Shown: positions 6,685-7,208 of the stretch, one piece after another
How the letters are laid out: every line of letters begins with the position of its first letter
Numbering within the stretch: position 1 is the first letter of the stretch
Assembly (NCBI GenBank): GCA_902797925.1
Contig: CADBUT010000436.1
Coordinates: forward strand, 1 to 7,208
Source of the DNA: an uncultured Spirochaetaceae bacterium
Lineage (GTDB): Bacteria; Spirochaetota; Spirochaetia; Treponematales; Treponemataceae
Direction of reading: 5' to 3'
DNA length: 7,208 bases
Notes under the pieces: model-generated
What the model saw: the letters and a program-made list of their open reading frames with translations, nothing else
The model's database searches: none
Told to the model about the DNA's origin: nothing
Position numbers and translations under genes: made by a program

Positions 6685-6939
6685 TTATTTATTCGGAAAG
6701 ACAGTTTTTGCGCTGATGCCGTCAATTGCCCCAAGTTTTCCGCTCAATGCATTAATCTTGTCCTGCGGCGCATCAATTGCAACACTTATTAAAGAGATAT
6801 TTTCTTTTTTGTAAGGAATGCCCATACGGCCGATTATGTATTCGCCGTATTCATGAAGAAGTTGGTTAAGCTTTTCCACCGCATCTAAGTTAGAAACTAC
6901 AATGCCGATTAAAGCAACCCTTGTTTCAGTTGTTTCCAT
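6685..6939 (-). CDS. TM1266-family iron-only hydrogenase system putative regulator
   Basis: This 84-residue protein resembles the TM1266 family (iron-only hydrogenase system regulator, putative), a small ferredoxin-like, ACT/NikR-C-terminal-like fold found beside [FeFe]-hydrogenase maturation genes, including in Thermotoga maritima. The sequence shows the expected beta-alpha-beta pattern: strand VALIGIVVSN (8-17), helix LDAVEKLNQLLHEYGEYI (18-35), then IGRMGIPYKKENISLISVAI (36-55), the second helix QDKINALSGKLGAI (59-72) and an edge strand ISAKTVFPNK. RMGIPY followed by ISLISVAIDA is the most family-like part. It has no helix-turn-helix and no cysteines, so direct DNA binding and Fe-S sensing are not evident; 'regulator' is a family name rather than a demonstrated role. 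ATG 6939 has GGGG seven bases upstream (6950-6947). It is the first gene after the promoter at 7070-7043 and lies 80 nt before hydG. Confidence 0.9.
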   Translation of the reverse strand: METTETRVALIGIVVSNLDAVEKLNQLLHEYGEYIIGRMGIPYKKENISLISVAIDAPQDKINALSGKLGAIDGISAKTVFPNK

Positions 6940-7024
6940 ATTAATTCCCCTTTCCCATCAGACTGCCGCCAGATTTTCTAAAACCTGCACCATCTTTTGG
7001 GTTAGTAAAAATTTTCTAGATTTT

Positions 7025-7043
7025 TGATGTTATCTGCTCATCA
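7025..7043. promoter_or_regulatory. inverted repeat TGATG-N9-CATCA at the predicted transcription start
   Basis: Perfect five-base arms separated by nine bases begin at the last base of the -10 hexamer and span the expected start site near 7036. This is the classic place for a repressor operator; in RNA most of it would form only a weak hairpin at the 5' end. The regulator is unknown. Confidence 0.3.
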
Positions 7044-7070
7044 TTATAGAGAAGTTTCGTTTTATTTCAA
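7043..7070 (-). promoter_or_regulatory. strong sigma70-type promoter of the TM1266-hydG-hydF operon
   Basis: On the minus strand TTGAAA (7070-7065) is followed after 16 bp by a perfect TATAAT (7048-7043). It lies about 104 bp upstream of the TM1266-family ATG and downstream of the end of the unrelated right-edge gene. The implied start near 7036 gives a leader of about 97 nt, long enough to hold RNA structure. This is the best promoter match in the window. Confidence 0.75.
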
Positions 7071-7130
7071 GGGGTTTGCTGTTTTTTTAGCAGAACAAAG
7101 GATACCCCAAACGCTCAGCACCGGGACCGT

Positions 7131-7208
7131 TCATTGGAGCATAATCAGATAAGGACGCGGCTCAAGCGCAAGCACCTCTTCGGGCGTCATCATCGGCAAG
7201 TCGTAGCC
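7131..7208 (-). CDS. C-terminal end of an unidentified CDS, possibly frameshifted
   Basis: From the right edge a minus-strand frame reads GYDLPMMTPEEVLALEPRPY then LIMLQ before TGA at 7133-7131. The composition (PEEV, EPRP, GC-rich third positions) looks like real coding sequence, but 25 residues are too few to name a family. A different frame starting at the CC of 7137-7136 continues with PMNGPGAERLGYPLFC and stops at TAA 7089-7087. Adding one C there would join the two into a single plausible tail, so this copy may have lost one base. The second frame has its own stop upstream (TGA at 7164-7162), so it cannot be the main frame. No terminator is visible before the hyd promoter, so some read-through is possible. 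Confidence 0.5.
   Translation of the reverse strand, partial: GYDLPMMTPEEVLALEPRPYLIMLQ

Noticed and set aside
6957..7036. Known riboswitch classes (TPP, c-di-GMP, fluoride, ZTP, THF, glycine) in the TM1266 leader
   Set aside because: None of the conserved core sequences I know for these classes is present. Only a short stem-loop is visible.
1..7208. CRISPR arrays, tRNA or rRNA genes, insertion sequences
   Set aside because: I saw no regularly spaced repeats, no tRNA-like cloverleaf, no rRNA-like segments, and no transposase frames or terminal inverted repeats.

Overview
The window carries an anaerobic redox locus, and every gene I can support lies on the minus strand. Its core is a block of [FeFe]-hydrogenase maturation genes (a TM1266-family putative regulator, hydG, hydF) followed by the two subunits of an Nfn-type ferredoxin:NADP+ oxidoreductase (nfnS/nfnA and nfnL/nfnB). 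A MATE-family transporter, cut by the left edge, lies beyond a clear terminator. The 3' end of an unidentified gene enters from the right edge. The host should be a strict or facultative anaerobe with fermentative, ferredoxin-based hydrogen metabolism. Base composition looks mid-40s %GC by eye. A spirochaete (Treponema-like) or a Firmicute would fit, but nothing here fixes the taxon.

Layout in the direction of transcription (right to left): 7208-7087 is the tail of an unknown CDS with a possible one-base frameshift. 7070-7043 is a strong sigma70-type promoter (TTGAAA, 16 bp, TATAAT), followed by a roughly 97-nt leader. 6939-6685 is the TM1266-family gene, 6604-5186 is hydG and 5177-3960 is hydF; hydG and hydF are separated by 8 nt, and the hydF Shine-Dalgarno abuts the hydG stop. 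A 191-nt gap (3959-3769) holds a second likely promoter, several small repeats and a leader hairpin. 3768-2905 is nfnS and 2905-1415 is nfnL, joined by a one-base TAATG overlap. A rho-independent terminator at 1384-1350 closes the nfn unit. 1247 to the left edge is the MATE transporter, with only a weak candidate promoter of its own. No gene-free stretch exceeds 300 bases.

How the genes work together: HydG (radical-SAM tyrosine lyase) makes the CO/CN-bearing iron synthon. HydF (GTPase and [4Fe-4S] scaffold) carries the 2Fe precursor to apo-hydrogenase. The TM1266-type protein is a small ferredoxin-fold protein that accompanies these genes in many genomes. Neither hydE nor the hydrogenase structural gene is in the window, so they must be elsewhere if the pathway is complete. 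Nfn couples NADH, NADPH and reduced ferredoxin by flavin-based electron bifurcation or confurcation, so it shares the ferredoxin pool that an [FeFe]-hydrogenase uses. That makes the co-location metabolically sensible.

I see no clearly novel system. The points most worth a second look are the degenerate G4 motif of HydF, the maturation cluster without hydE, the leader in front of the TM1266 gene, an 11-bp motif shared by the hydG and nfnS upstream regions, and the apparent frameshift at the right edge.
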